DNA from: Lishizhenia sp.
GTDB taxonomy: Bacteria; Bacteroidota; Bacteroidia; Flavobacteriales_D; Crocinitomicaceae
Direction: 5' to 3'
DNA: 32,028 nucleotides
Assembly: GCA_007117355.1 (NCBI GenBank)
Contig: SKGS01000251.1
Location: forward strand, 1 to 32,028
Below, in pieces: positions 16,499 to 24,585 of this stretch. The translations under genes were made by a program, and so were the position numbers. Position 1 is the stretch's first letter. Each line of letters starts with the position of its first letter. The notes under the pieces were generated by a model. It saw only the letters and a list, made by a program, of their open reading frames with translations. It was not told the DNA's origin and made no database searches.

Positions 16499-17929
16499 AT
16501 GTTTGATAATGATTCGCGTTTAGCAGCTTTAAGAAGATATAGTAAAAAAGGTTTAGGTTGGGTGTTCAACACATCAACATTCACAGGAAACGTAGCTATT
16601 GCCTTAATAGCCACCTACTTTTTCAGAGAATTAGGTTATGAAGATGATGTAAACTATGTTTTTCTAGTTGGTATTTTAGCCATTGGCCTTTGGATAACCG
16701 AAGCAATCCCACCTTTTGCGGTTGGAATTTTTATCATAGCCATGCTCATGTTTGGCTTTGGTACTAGTTATATCTTAGATGAAGCACAACCAGTTGAAAT
16801 TTATTTGGAAACTTGGACAAGTAATGTTATTTGGTTATTACTCGGCGGTTTTTTCTTGGCTGAAGGTATGAAAATTGCCAAAATCGATAAGTCACTTTTT
16901 GACTTTTCGCTTAAACGATTTGGAAAAACTCCTAAAAAACTATTATTTGGCTTGATGATTACAACGGCGTTTGGTAGTATGGTAATGTCCAACACCGCAA
17001 CAACTGCCATGATGATTTCATCCGTTTTACCTTTAGTGCATATATTGGGTAAAGACCATTCCTTTTCAAAGGCTTTATTAATTGGTATTCCAGCTTCTGC
17101 CGCCGTTGGTGGAGTAGGAACGATTATTGGAAGCACGCCAAATGCAATTGCAGTTGGAGCTTTACAAGAAGTTGGTTTTTCTATAAGCTTCGTAGATTGG
17201 ATGGTTTTTGGTTTACCCATAGCACTTATTTTTGTCTATTCTTTTTTTACTTATCTAAAACGAAGTATTCCTAAAAATTTAACTATCGATGACCTAAAGT
17301 TAGATCAAATAACTTCTAAAGGAAAAGCAGATAAGAAAGATAAAAATGCGGTTTTGATTACCTTATTTATTACTGTTTCTTTATGGCTAACTGAGCCAAT
17401 ACACGGAGTTCCTGTTGCTGCAACCTCTGCTGTGCCAATAGTTCTTTTGACCTTGACTCAAGTGATTACAGCAAAACAAGTGAGAGCACTACCGTGGGAT
17501 ACATTGATGTTAGTTGCAGGAGGTCTAGCACTTGGACTTGCAATTGTTGAAGTCGGCTTGTCAACTATTATCATGGAACAGTTATCTAAATTGCCTATTG
17601 CTACTATTTGGCTTGTCATGATTTTTGCTTTTGTCGGAATTCTTCTTTCCAATGTGATGAGTAATACTGCAGCCTCGGCAATTCTTGTACCATTAGGATT
17701 GACATTATCAGGTATGCTCGGAGTTGCAGCACCTCTTATTACCGCTATCAGTTGTTCTTGTGCTCTACTTCTTCCAGTTTCCACACCTGCAAATGCCATT
17801 TCTTATGCAACAGGAATGATTGAACAAAAAGAGTTTCGAAAAAGCGGGTTGTTTTTCATCGTTATTGGGCCTGTAATTTCTTTTGGTGTTGTTCTGTTGT
17901 GGGCTTGGATTTTTATTGGAAGTAATTAA
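16499..17929 (+). CDS. SLC13/DASS-family sodium-coupled anion transporter
   Basis: A 476-residue inner-membrane protein with about 11-12 hydrophobic segments. It carries the two SNT motifs that form the sodium and substrate sites of the DASS fold, S164-N165-T166 in SNTATTAMM and S388-N389-T390 in SNTAASA, each at a re-entrant hairpin. The segment ITEAIPPFAVGI is also typical. Members import dicarboxylates (succinate, malate, citrate) or sulfate with sodium; the substrate is uncertain, though a carboxylate would fit the neighbouring 2-oxoglutarate-producing enzyme. I start at ATG 16499, since the longer reading begins inside a terminator hairpin. Confidence 0.9.
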   Translation: MFDNDSRLAALRRYSKKGLGWVFNTSTFTGNVAIALIATYFFRELGYEDDVNYVFLVGILAIGLWITEAIPPFAVGIFIIAMLMFGFGTSYILDEAQPVEIYLETWTSNVIWLLLGGFFLAEGMKIAKIDKSLFDFSLKRFGKTPKKLLFGLMITTAFGSMVMSNTATTAMMISSVLPLVHILGKDHSFSKALLIGIPASAAVGGVGTIIGSTPNAIAVGALQEVGFSISFVDWMVFGLPIALIFVYSFFTYLKRSIPKNLTIDDLKLDQITSKGKADKKDKNAVLITLFITVSLWLTEPIHGVPVAATSAVPIVLLTLTQVITAKQVRALPWDTLMLVAGGLALGLAIVEVGLSTIIMEQLSKLPIATIWLVMIFAFVGILLSNVMSNTAASAILVPLGLTLSGMLGVAAPLITAISCSCALLLPVSTPANAISYATGMIEQKEFRKSGLFFIVIGPVISFGVVLLWAWIFIGSN

Positions 17930-18058
17930 GAATTTGCTGAACGTTCTTTAGAAAACATAATTATTATAGATGCTTTCAGCTCAATGAATAAAATCAAGTG
18001 TAACATTTATCACTTTTTAAATGATGTAAATATGCCTATTTTAGTACAAATTTTAAAT

Positions 18059-19015
18059 ATGTTAAAATTAATTTCATTTTTCGGATTGTCTATATTGTTT
18101 TTATTTTCCTGCGAAAGTACATCTAATGATACCCAGATTGCAAAACATTTTAGTAATGAAGAATTAGCTTACCCTGTTAACCTTGAGCAAGGGAAAAGGT
18201 TGATGGAATCAAAATGTTATGTTTGTCATAATCCAAAACTAGCAGAAAGTCAGTTGATTGCTCCACCAATGATTGCTGTAAAAGACGCTTATATGTCAGA
18301 GGATTTCGCAACGTTTTTAGCGAATATGAAAAACTGGTTAAATAATCCTGACATAGCACACTCAAAAATGCCTGATGCAATTGATAAATATGGAATAATG
18401 CCAAAGCAGCACTACCCGGAAGAAAGCATCGAGTTGATAGCAAACTTTATGTTTCGAGCGCCAATTGAGGAACCGACTTGGTGGAATGGAAATACTGAAA
18501 GTAATTCGCAAAACAAAAAGCAGTCTTTTGATTCTTACGAAGAAAAAGGACTTCATTTTGCTACTACTACCAAACAAGTTTTGGGTAAAAACCTCATGGG
18601 TACTATTCAGCGTGAAGGAACACTTGCAGCATTAACCTTTTGCAATACTGCTGCTATACCACTAACGGACAGTATGGCGCAAGTACACAATGCGAAAATT
18701 AAACGTGTTTCAGATAAACCAAGAAATCCAAATAATCAGGCTAATGAAAACGAACTTAAACACATCGAGTATTTTAAAAATCAATTGAACTCAGGTAAAG
18801 AAGTTAAACCAATTTTAGAAGAAGATGCAGATGTTGTACAATTTTATTATCCTATTGAAACAAATTCGATGTGTTTGCAATGTCATGGTAATACCAACAA
18901 AGAGATTAATTCAGATGTCGTTGCTCAATTGCGTCAACTTTACCCATTGGATATGGCTGTTGGCTATAGTGAAAATCAGGTAAGAGGAATTTGGAGTATA
19001 TCTTTCAAGAAATAG
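18059..19015 (+). CDS. Di-haem c-type cytochrome lipoprotein with DUF3365 (Tll0287-like) domain
   Basis: A 318-residue exported protein. Residues 1-18 form a lipoprotein signal ending in LFSC (lipidated C18). A small cytochrome c domain follows, with the haem motif C53-Y-V-C56-H57 and methionines in HSKMPD and GIMP as possible axial ligands. From about residue 160 the sequence fits DUF3365 (TIQREGTLAALTFCNTAA), which ends with a second haem motif C272-L-Q-C275-H276. It probably transfers electrons or senses redox state or ligand at the periplasmic membrane face. An upstream in-frame ATG at 17984 would bury the signal peptide, so I start at 18059. It converges with the binding-protein gene 8 bp away. 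Confidence 0.85.
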   Translation: MLKLISFFGLSILFLFSCESTSNDTQIAKHFSNEELAYPVNLEQGKRLMESKCYVCHNPKLAESQLIAPPMIAVKDAYMSEDFATFLANMKNWLNNPDIAHSKMPDAIDKYGIMPKQHYPEESIELIANFMFRAPIEEPTWWNGNTESNSQNKKQSFDSYEEKGLHFATTTKQVLGKNLMGTIQREGTLAALTFCNTAAIPLTDSMAQVHNAKIKRVSDKPRNPNNQANENELKHIEYFKNQLNSGKEVKPILEEDADVVQFYYPIETNSMCLQCHGNTNKEINSDVVAQLRQLYPLDMAVGYSENQVRGIWSISFKK

Positions 19016-19023
19016 TATTTGAA

Positions 19024-20130
19024 TTATTTTAAAAGTCTGTAATAATGTAATTTTACTTTTGACTTTGAACTGCTTGAATGAAAAATAGAAATTAAATCAG
19101 ACAAAAGTCTATCTGGTTCAATAGCTGAATTTTCCCAAAAACAATTCACATTATGAAAGTAGCTGTACATACTCTCAGAAAATGCATTTAGTTTATCAAA
19201 GGAGCTATGTAAATTTAGAACACCTAATTTATCTTTTGCCGCTGGATTTAACCAGAATTGTGTAGATTTATTTTCAGAGATTATTTGTTCATAAGTCTTA
19301 GAAATACTCGCTGTTCCTTCTGTTGATTTGTAAACATAATCTCCACCTGCATCATTAATTAATTGTGCTAAGTAACTATTTCCAGCTGGAGCGTGAAAAA
19401 TATCTCCATAAGGTGTACCTGCCACAACAGATGGCTTTTCATTGATTTCTTTTGAAAATGCTAAAAGTGCTTCATAATTTGATTTAACTTTTTGAAATTG
19501 TTCGAGTGCAATTTGTTCTTTTCCAATTAATAAACCTAATACCTTTATCCATTCTGCTCGACCCAAAGGATGTCTTTCCTGCCATTCATAATTCATAAAG
19601 GTTTTAATGTTACTATCTCTTAACTTTTTTAAAATCGGCATATCTCGATTAAAACCAGAGTATATAATTACATCAGGACGCAATGAAACCAACAATTCTA
19701 AGTCTGAATTACCTAGTTCTCCAACTTCAGCAACGGAATTAGGTAAAGGTGAACATAACAAGTTTTTTGCAGAAACCCCAATAATTAGATCCTTTGCCTC
19801 TAATTTATTCAACATTCCAATATGTGTGGAGGACAAAGGAATAATACTAGATATTTTATTCGGTTGAAATGAATTGTAGCTGCTATTTTCTTTTTTTGAA
19901 ATGATGTAACTTTCCAGAACTTCAAAATCATTGTTTGGAGAAAGAACTTCAATTACATGTTTGGAAGAGTATTCAATTATTCTAAAAGCTTTAGCATATT
20001 CGTTAATTAATGTATCTCCTTTTTCGGTTTCATCGTGTTCAGCAACGATTATTTCTTCTGACTCTTGACAAGAATATACAAGCAAGAATGTTAGACCTAT
20101 TATAATTGTAATAATTCTAGAAATTTTCAT
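19024..20130 (-). CDS. ABC transporter substrate-binding lipoprotein (BtuF/FepB/FecB type)
   Basis: A 368-residue lipoprotein with signal peptide and lipidated cysteine C21 (LLVYSC). The mature part has the two-lobe, helical-backbone binding fold: strand SSIIPLSSTHIGMLNKL, IIGVSAK, then SLRPDVIIYSG in lobe one, a long connecting helix, and lobe two with STQFWLNPAAKD. This class delivers iron-siderophores, haem or cobalamin to FecCD permeases. No such permease is adjacent; the one in this window is 10 kb away at 7792-8790, so the pairing is inferred. A perfect -7 box ends exactly 4 nt before the ATG. Confidence 0.88.
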   Translation of the reverse strand: MKISRIITIIIGLTFLLVYSCQESEEIIVAEHDETEKGDTLINEYAKAFRIIEYSSKHVIEVLSPNNDFEVLESYIISKKENSSYNSFQPNKISSIIPLSSTHIGMLNKLEAKDLIIGVSAKNLLCSPLPNSVAEVGELGNSDLELLVSLRPDVIIYSGFNRDMPILKKLRDSNIKTFMNYEWQERHPLGRAEWIKVLGLLIGKEQIALEQFQKVKSNYEALLAFSKEINEKPSVVAGTPYGDIFHAPAGNSYLAQLINDAGGDYVYKSTEGTASISKTYEQIISENKSTQFWLNPAAKDKLGVLNLHSSFDKLNAFSESMYSYFHNVNCFWENSAIEPDRLLSDLISIFHSSSSKSKVKLHYYRLLK

Positions 20131-20134
20131 AGAA

Positions 20135-20142
20135 CAAAATTA
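20135..20142 (-). promoter_or_regulatory. Perfect -7 element (TAATTTTG) 4 nt from the binding-protein start
   Basis: CAAAATTA on the plus strand reads TAATTTTG on the minus strand and ends 4 nt before the ATG of the binding-protein gene, implying a leaderless or nearly leaderless mRNA. No TTG is found at the -33 distance. Confidence 0.45.
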
Positions 20143-20243
20143 ACTAGATTTATTGAGGCATTTAATTTTGAAGTTATTTTTAGGTGAAACATACGAGAAC
20201 TTAAATAAGACAAAAAATCATTTAGAGTAACCAATAAAAAGGA

Positions 20244-20273
20244 TTACCAATGATTTGCGACTTAAATTGGTAA
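20244..20273. repeat. Inverted repeat TTACCAAT-N14-ATTGGTAA
   Basis: An 8-bp perfect inverted repeat (20244-20251 and 20266-20273) lies between two divergent genes, with a third related word, TAACCAAT, at about 20228-20235. It could be an operator acting on either gene. Confidence 0.4.
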
Positions 20274-20348
20274 CCTAATATTATAATTTATCGACAAATA
20301 AAGAGACTTGAATAGTTTCGCATTATTCTTGGCAAAGTAAAAAAACAC

Positions 20349-20356
20349 TATTTTTG
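20349..20356 (+). promoter_or_regulatory. Perfect -7 element (TATTTTTG) 4 nt from the zinc-ribbon gene start
   Basis: TATTTTTG matches TAnnTTTG exactly and ends 4 nt before the ATG at 20361. A TTG at 20329-20331 lies 17 bp upstream, at the short end of the permitted spacing. This is the best-formed of the three leaderless candidates. Confidence 0.55.
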
Positions 20357-20360
20357 ACTT

Positions 20361-20801
20361 ATGTTTTGTTACAATTGTGGAAATAAACTTAAAGGAAAGG
20401 AGAAGTTCTGTCCAAATTGTGGGACAGATGTTAGTGCTTTCACAAATGCAGATACTGCTCAAGACTCATTTTCACCAAAAGATACTACTGGCGATGAAGT
20501 AGCACCACCAATTGGAAGTGAAGTTTTTACTTCCAATGTGTTATTGGGTGGAAACTTAGTTCGTCCAGACCGTATTATTATAGATGAACGAAATGTAGTT
20601 TATGAAAAACGTAATAAAAATTTAATTGGTGTTGATCGAATTATTATTCCAATTGCTCGTATATCCTCTGTTGAAATTGACCGTAAACTAATTAGCAGTA
20701 AAATTATTATTTACAGTAAAGGAAAACAAGATATCATTGTCGAAAACTTCTCTGTAAGTGATGGGCGAAGGATTAAAAAAGCAATAGACAAGAGGATGTA
20801 A
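20361..20801 (+). CDS. Zinc-ribbon protein with PH-like C-terminal domain
   Basis: A 146-residue protein opening with a four-cysteine zinc ribbon (C3-x2-C6-x10-C17-x2-C20), followed by a flexible acidic linker (about 25-50). The C-terminal domain of about 90 residues is rich in strands and ends in a helix (RRIKKAIDKR). That part (RPDRIIIDERNVVYEKRN, then IPIARISSVEIDRKL) resembles bacterial PH-like domains. Neither a signal peptide nor a membrane segment is present, so it is probably cytoplasmic. The function is unknown; proteins of this form may sense or scaffold membrane components. It stands alone, with a promoter box immediately before its start. Confidence 0.75.
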   Translation: MFCYNCGNKLKGKEKFCPNCGTDVSAFTNADTAQDSFSPKDTTGDEVAPPIGSEVFTSNVLLGGNLVRPDRIIIDERNVVYEKRNKNLIGVDRIIIPIARISSVEIDRKLISSKIIIYSKGKQDIIVENFSVSDGRRIKKAIDKRM

Positions 20802-21008
20802 TGGAGAATGTTGATTTATTCTTGAAACATAGAACTAAAGATTCTTTCTTCTAATTTTTTTCTCTTAATTGAAGCTGCTTTTAATCATTTCTAAAGCTAA
20901 ATTCAATAACCTTTAACCTGTTTTTATAAATTTTTTAGTTCTATTAACATGAATCAATAATAAAATTGGATTTCTTAATGACTTAGCAATTTCTTTTTTG
21001 TTTCTTCT

Positions 21009-21016
21009 TACCTTTA
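21009..21016 (+). promoter_or_regulatory. Candidate -7 element (TACCTTTA) of the O-methyltransferase operon
   Basis: TACCTTTA matches 7 of 8 consensus bases and ends 17 nt before the ATG at 21034, close to the 19-nt distance of other boxes here. No -33 TTG fits. It supports ATG 21034 over the upstream in-frame start at 20998. The rest of 20802-21008 shows nothing recognisable. Confidence 0.4.
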
Positions 21017-21033
21017 CCATCAAAACAACAAAA

Positions 21034-21675
21034 ATGGACTTTATCGATAAAACAATTGAAGAATACTCACTAAATCATACCGAGAAAGAAAGTGAGTTAT
21101 TGTACGAATTAAATCGTCAAACACATATTCAAATTTTACAACCTCGCATGCTAAGCGGTCATTTGCAAGGTCGTTTTCTCAGTATGATAAGTAAAATGAT
21201 TCGACCAACGTCCATATTAGAAATTGGTACATATACTGGTTATTCCACACTTTGTTTAGCGGAAGGATTAGCAGAGAACGGAAAAATCACCACAATTGAT
21301 ATTAACTATGAATTAGAGCCATTTACGCGCTCTTTTTTTGACCGCTCTGAATTCGCAAAAATTATTGATTTTCAAATTGGAAATGCTATGGAAATAATTC
21401 CTGCTTTAGATGAGCATTTTGATTTGGTATTTATCGATGCAGATAAATCAAATTATGTCAATTATTACCATTTAGTTTTTGATAAAGTAAAACCAGGCGG
21501 ATTCATCCTTGCCGACAATGTGTTGTGGTCTGGAAAGGTATTAGAAGATTATGAAAAATTAGACCAAGACACACAAGTACTCGTCGATTACAATAAATTG
21601 ATACAGGATGATATTCGAGTAGAAAACATCTTACTTCCTATCCGCGATGGAATTATGATTACACGCAAAAAATAA
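21034..21675 (+). CDS. SAM-dependent O-methyltransferase (COMT-like)
   Basis: A 213-residue class I methyltransferase related to catechol and caffeoyl-CoA O-methyltransferases. It has the SAM loop ILEIGTYTGYSTLCLAEGL, the strand-2 acidic residue in TTIDIN, the metal-site motif DLVFIDADKSNY and the later metal ligands in ADNVLWSG. The substrate is unknown; in bacteria these enzymes act on small hydroxylated or catechol-like molecules or on modified nucleosides. The first of an apparent operon, it ends 4 bp before the threonine aldolase gene. The longer reading from 20998 overlaps the promoter box. Confidence 0.88.
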   Translation: MDFIDKTIEEYSLNHTEKESELLYELNRQTHIQILQPRMLSGHLQGRFLSMISKMIRPTSILEIGTYTGYSTLCLAEGLAENGKITTIDINYELEPFTRSFFDRSEFAKIIDFQIGNAMEIIPALDEHFDLVFIDADKSNYVNYYHLVFDKVKPGGFILADNVLWSGKVLEDYEKLDQDTQVLVDYNKLIQDDIRVENILLPIRDGIMITRKK

Positions 21676-21679
21676 TAGT

Positions 21680-22702
21680 ATGTGGATAGATTTTAAATCA
21701 GACACTGTTACAAAACCTTCAAAAGCTATGAAAGAGTTTATGATTGAAGCGGAGGTAGGAGATGATGTTTTTGGTGAAGACCCTACAATCAATGAATTAG
21801 AAGATTATTCTGCAAAATTATTTGGAAAAGAAGCTGGTTTATTTTGCTGTTCTGGTACGCAGACCAATCAAATTGCTATTCAAGTGTATTGTAAGCCAGG
21901 AGATGAAGTCATTTGCGCTGCCGATGCACACATTTATAAGTACGAAGGAGGCGGAATAGCCAGAAATGCCGGAGCTTCTGTAAAACTTATCCAAGGTGAT
22001 CGAGGCAGAATTAATGCTTATGATGTTATAACAGCAATAAATGATCCTGAAAATGTTCATTATCCTATTTCAGCACTTGTTGCTTTAGAAGACACCATGA
22101 ATAGGGGAGGAGGCGCAATTTACGACTTTCAAGAAGTGCTAAAAATTAAAGAGGTGTGTAGAAAAAATAACTTGCCTTTGCATTTAGATGGAGCTCGAGT
22201 TTTTAACCGTTTAGTAGCTTCTCCAATCGACTACATCAAATATGGCAATGCTTTTGATTCTATTTCTATTTGCCTTTCCAAGGGACTTGGAGCACCAGTT
22301 GGCTCTGTGCTTATTGGCTCTAAGGAGTTTATTCGTCAAGCGCGAAGAGTTCGTAAAGTGATGGGAGGAGGTATGCGACAAGCAGGAATTATTGCCGCTG
22401 GAGGACTTTTTGCTCTTCAAAATAATATTGCCCCTCTTACGAAAGACCACCAAAAAGCGCAGGAATTGGGAAAAACATTATTAGAAAATCCATGGATTGA
22501 ATCGGTTAGCCCAGTTGAGACAAATATTGTGGTTGGACATTTTCATACATCAGAAAAATTACATTCGTTTCTTTCCAAGTTAAATGAAAATCAAATAATA
22601 GCGATGCCATTTGGTGATAAACAAATTCGATTTGTTACGCATTTGGATATTTCCGAAGACCAACTGCAAAAGACAATAGAAGTTATTCGAAAAATCTCTT
22701 AA
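21680..22702 (+). CDS. ltaE: Low-specificity L-threonine aldolase
   Basis: A 340-residue PLP enzyme of the beta-eliminating lyase/threonine aldolase family that splits L-threonine or L-allo-threonine into glycine and acetaldehyde. Family signatures are the N-terminal DFKSDTVTKPS, the GDDVFGEDPT loop, SGTQTNQIA, HLDGARVFN (where the Asp contacts the PLP ring), and the Schiff-base lysine K201 in CLSKGLGAPVGS. Length is normal. It lies 4 bp after the O-methyltransferase and 5 bp before the lipoprotein gene, so it is probably cotranscribed. Stereospecificity cannot be read from the sequence; the symbol is by family only. Confidence 0.9.
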   Translation: MWIDFKSDTVTKPSKAMKEFMIEAEVGDDVFGEDPTINELEDYSAKLFGKEAGLFCCSGTQTNQIAIQVYCKPGDEVICAADAHIYKYEGGGIARNAGASVKLIQGDRGRINAYDVITAINDPENVHYPISALVALEDTMNRGGGAIYDFQEVLKIKEVCRKNNLPLHLDGARVFNRLVASPIDYIKYGNAFDSISICLSKGLGAPVGSVLIGSKEFIRQARRVRKVMGGGMRQAGIIAAGGLFALQNNIAPLTKDHQKAQELGKTLLENPWIESVSPVETNIVVGHFHTSEKLHSFLSKLNENQIIAMPFGDKQIRFVTHLDISEDQLQKTIEVIRKIS

Positions 22703-22707
22703 AAAAT

Positions 22708-23316
22708 ATGAAAGCTATTCATTTTTTATTTTTCGTAATTACAACAGTTTATCTTGTTTCATGTGGCGAGAAAAAGGTCCCTGAAACCATTGATCTGGAA
22801 GAATTTTTACCTCAGTCAAACTACAAACCGAAAGAAATTTCAGAGCAGAAGAAAGAGGATACCTTATTATTTTTAGATGGTTTGGCAAACTACCTACCAG
22901 AAGATTTTAAATTGGATAAATCTCAAAGTTCAACTAGCCTTATGATAGAAAGGTTTAACTTTTTGTCACGAGAGAATTTATCTGTTAGCAATGAGGAAGA
23001 TAAATGGGAAGTATTTTATTGGTCCTTTGTCGATAGTTTAACAACATGGAATGCATTTTTCAATTGGTTAGATTGTTTTGGACCAAATTGCAATAGCTTA
23101 ATAGTTGGAGAAGAAAATAGTGTGAAAGGCTTAAAAAATTTCTATCTTTCCGTGAGTGATACAATGGTTTTATTTTGGCAAGGAGATTACTCGCGACTTT
23201 TTGAAAAAGCTTGGGACGACTTTTTAGAAAACAACTTACCAGAAAAGGAATGGAAATACAAGCTTCAACAACGAAGAGGAAAAATGGAATGGCTTGAGAA
23301 GTCCATGAATGATTAA
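22708..23316 (+). CDS. Lipoprotein of unknown function
   Basis: A 202-residue protein with a lipoprotein signal peptide (FFVITTVYLVSC, lipidated at about C19). The mature part is hydrophilic and mostly helical, with many Trp residues, for example WEVFYWSFVDSLTTWNAFFNW and the C-terminal WKYKLQQRRGKMEWL. I do not recognise a family. It sits 5 bp after the threonine aldolase gene and 22 bp before pfkA, probably in the same transcript; its location suggests no specific metabolic role. Confidence 0.72.
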   Translation: MKAIHFLFFVITTVYLVSCGEKKVPETIDLEEFLPQSNYKPKEISEQKKEDTLLFLDGLANYLPEDFKLDKSQSSTSLMIERFNFLSRENLSVSNEEDKWEVFYWSFVDSLTTWNAFFNWLDCFGPNCNSLIVGEENSVKGLKNFYLSVSDTMVLFWQGDYSRLFEKAWDDFLENNLPEKEWKYKLQQRRGKMEWLEKSMND

Positions 23317-23338
23317 TAAAATACGAAAAAAATAACTT

Positions 23339-24322
23339 ATGAAGAAAATAGCACTTTTAACCAGCGGTGGAGATGCTCCCGGAATGAATGCTGCAATTCG
23401 CGCAATAGTAAAAACATGTTTACATTATAGCATTGTTCCAGTTGGAGTGAGAAATGGTTTCGATGGTTTAATCAACGGAGACTTTATAGAAATGAATTAT
23501 GAAGATGTCAACAATATAATTCATCTTGGTGGTACTATTTTAGGTTCGGCGCGAAGTGATGAGTTTAGAACACAGCAAGGGAGGAGTAAAGTTGTTCATC
23601 ACTTCAAAACCGCAGAAATTGATGGATTGATTGTTATCGGAGGTGACGGTTCGTTCAAAGGGGCGCATGTATTGTCGCAAGAAATGCCTTTGAAAATAAT
23701 TGGATTACCAGGGACAATTGATAACGACTTATATGGTACAGAAGTTTCTATTGGTTACGATACCGCTTTAAACACGGTGGTTCAAGCCGTAGATAAAATT
23801 AGAGATACAGCTTCTTCCCACAAACGAATATTTTTTGTGGAAGTTATGGGGCGCGATGCAGGTTTTATAGCACTAAATTCAGCAATTGCAAGTGGAGCTG
23901 AGTCCGTTTTGATTCCAGAGACCGTTACAGACTTAGATCAATTAATAAGTCAAATAAAAACACAAAATAAGGGAAAGCGAAGCAGTATTATTATTGTCGC
24001 GGAAGGAGACGACGAAGGAGGTGCAATGGATATTATGCGAAAGGTAAAACCATTTTTTGAAGGTTATGATTTAAGAACTACCATTCTAGGTCACATTCAA
24101 CGAGGTGGCTCACCCACTTATGCCGATAGGGCGTTTGCCACAAGAGCAGGTATTCATGCAGTTGAAATTTTAAGAATGGGCAAAACTAATTTGATGGTTG
24201 GCATTAAGTCAGATGAAATTATCGAAGTTCCTCTTTCTGATGCAATTACAAAAAAATCTATTCCCGATGTACAAAAAGAAAGAATAATGGAAGTGCTTCT
24301 CACAGGTTCATCAATTAATTAA
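23339..24322 (+). CDS. pfkA: ATP-dependent 6-phosphofructokinase
   Basis: PfkA phosphorylates fructose 6-phosphate to fructose 1,6-bisphosphate, the committed step of glycolysis. The 327-residue protein has the ATP loop TSGGDAPGMNAAIRA, GGDGS (101-105) with Gly104, the position that marks ATP rather than pyrophosphate use, the catalytic loop PGTIDND, and the substrate segment VEVMGRDAGFIAL. Length and numbering agree with the E. coli PfkA type. Upstream genes are tightly spaced; downstream lie a predicted small transcription unit and then fba, which encodes the next enzyme of the pathway. Confidence 0.97.
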   Translation: MKKIALLTSGGDAPGMNAAIRAIVKTCLHYSIVPVGVRNGFDGLINGDFIEMNYEDVNNIIHLGGTILGSARSDEFRTQQGRSKVVHHFKTAEIDGLIVIGGDGSFKGAHVLSQEMPLKIIGLPGTIDNDLYGTEVSIGYDTALNTVVQAVDKIRDTASSHKRIFFVEVMGRDAGFIALNSAIASGAESVLIPETVTDLDQLISQIKTQNKGKRSSIIIVAEGDDEGGAMDIMRKVKPFFEGYDLRTTILGHIQRGGSPTYADRAFATRAGIHAVEILRMGKTNLMVGIKSDEIIEVPLSDAITKKSIPDVQKERIMEVLLTGSSIN

Positions 24323-24348
24323 ATTAACATATTTTAACAGTTAAATAT

Positions 24349-24378
24349 TTTGAGATAGAGATAAAGCCATTATCTTTG
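24349..24378 (+). promoter_or_regulatory. Promoter-like sequence inside the pfkA-fba gap
   Basis: TTTG (24349-24352) and a perfect TATCTTTG (24371-24378) are separated by 18 bp. Both boxes match the Bacteroidota consensus exactly. Initiation would fall near 24384, only about 65 nt before a strong terminator, so this promoter appears to drive a short RNA. Confidence 0.65.
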
Positions 24379-24383
24379 AATCA

Positions 24384-24448
24384 AGATTTAGGTGATTAGG
24401 TTAGGTTAATGTGTTAAAGAGAGACAACGCCCGTTGTTCTCTCTTTTT
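24384..24448 (+). ncRNA. Candidate small RNA between pfkA and fba
   Basis: A consensus promoter at 24349-24378 and an intrinsic terminator at 24416-24448 enclose about 65 nt without a plausible reading frame. The 5' part, before the hairpin, is a single-stranded-looking G/U/A-rich stretch with three TTAGG words (TTTAGG, ATTAGG, TTAGG at about 24388-24406), which could pair with target mRNAs. The ends are estimates. The alternatives are that the hairpin is just the pfkA terminator, or that the unit is a leader that attenuates fba, whose own promoter is downstream. Confidence 0.45.
24416..24448 (+). terminator. Intrinsic terminator in the pfkA-fba gap
   Basis: AAAGAGAGACAACG (24416-24429) pairs with CGTTGTTCTCTCTTT (24432-24446), with one bulged T on the right arm and a small GCCC loop, followed by a T-tract. 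It can end both pfkA readthrough and the short RNA started at about 24384. Confidence 0.88.
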
Positions 24449-24585
24449 CCTTTTATGTATTTTCTTTTTCTGCATTGATATTGAAATGCTATATAAATTC
24501 TACCTTGTTATTCTGTTTTATTGCTCTAACCCAAAATTAAATAACGGAATATATCAGTGTAAAACAGCTCAAAAAATTATCACAT

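Noticed and set aside
16801-17220. 139-codon open frame on the minus strand inside the SLC13 gene
   Set aside because: It lies wholly within a well-supported transporter gene, encodes no recognisable motif, and reflects the hydrophobic codon bias of the opposite strand.
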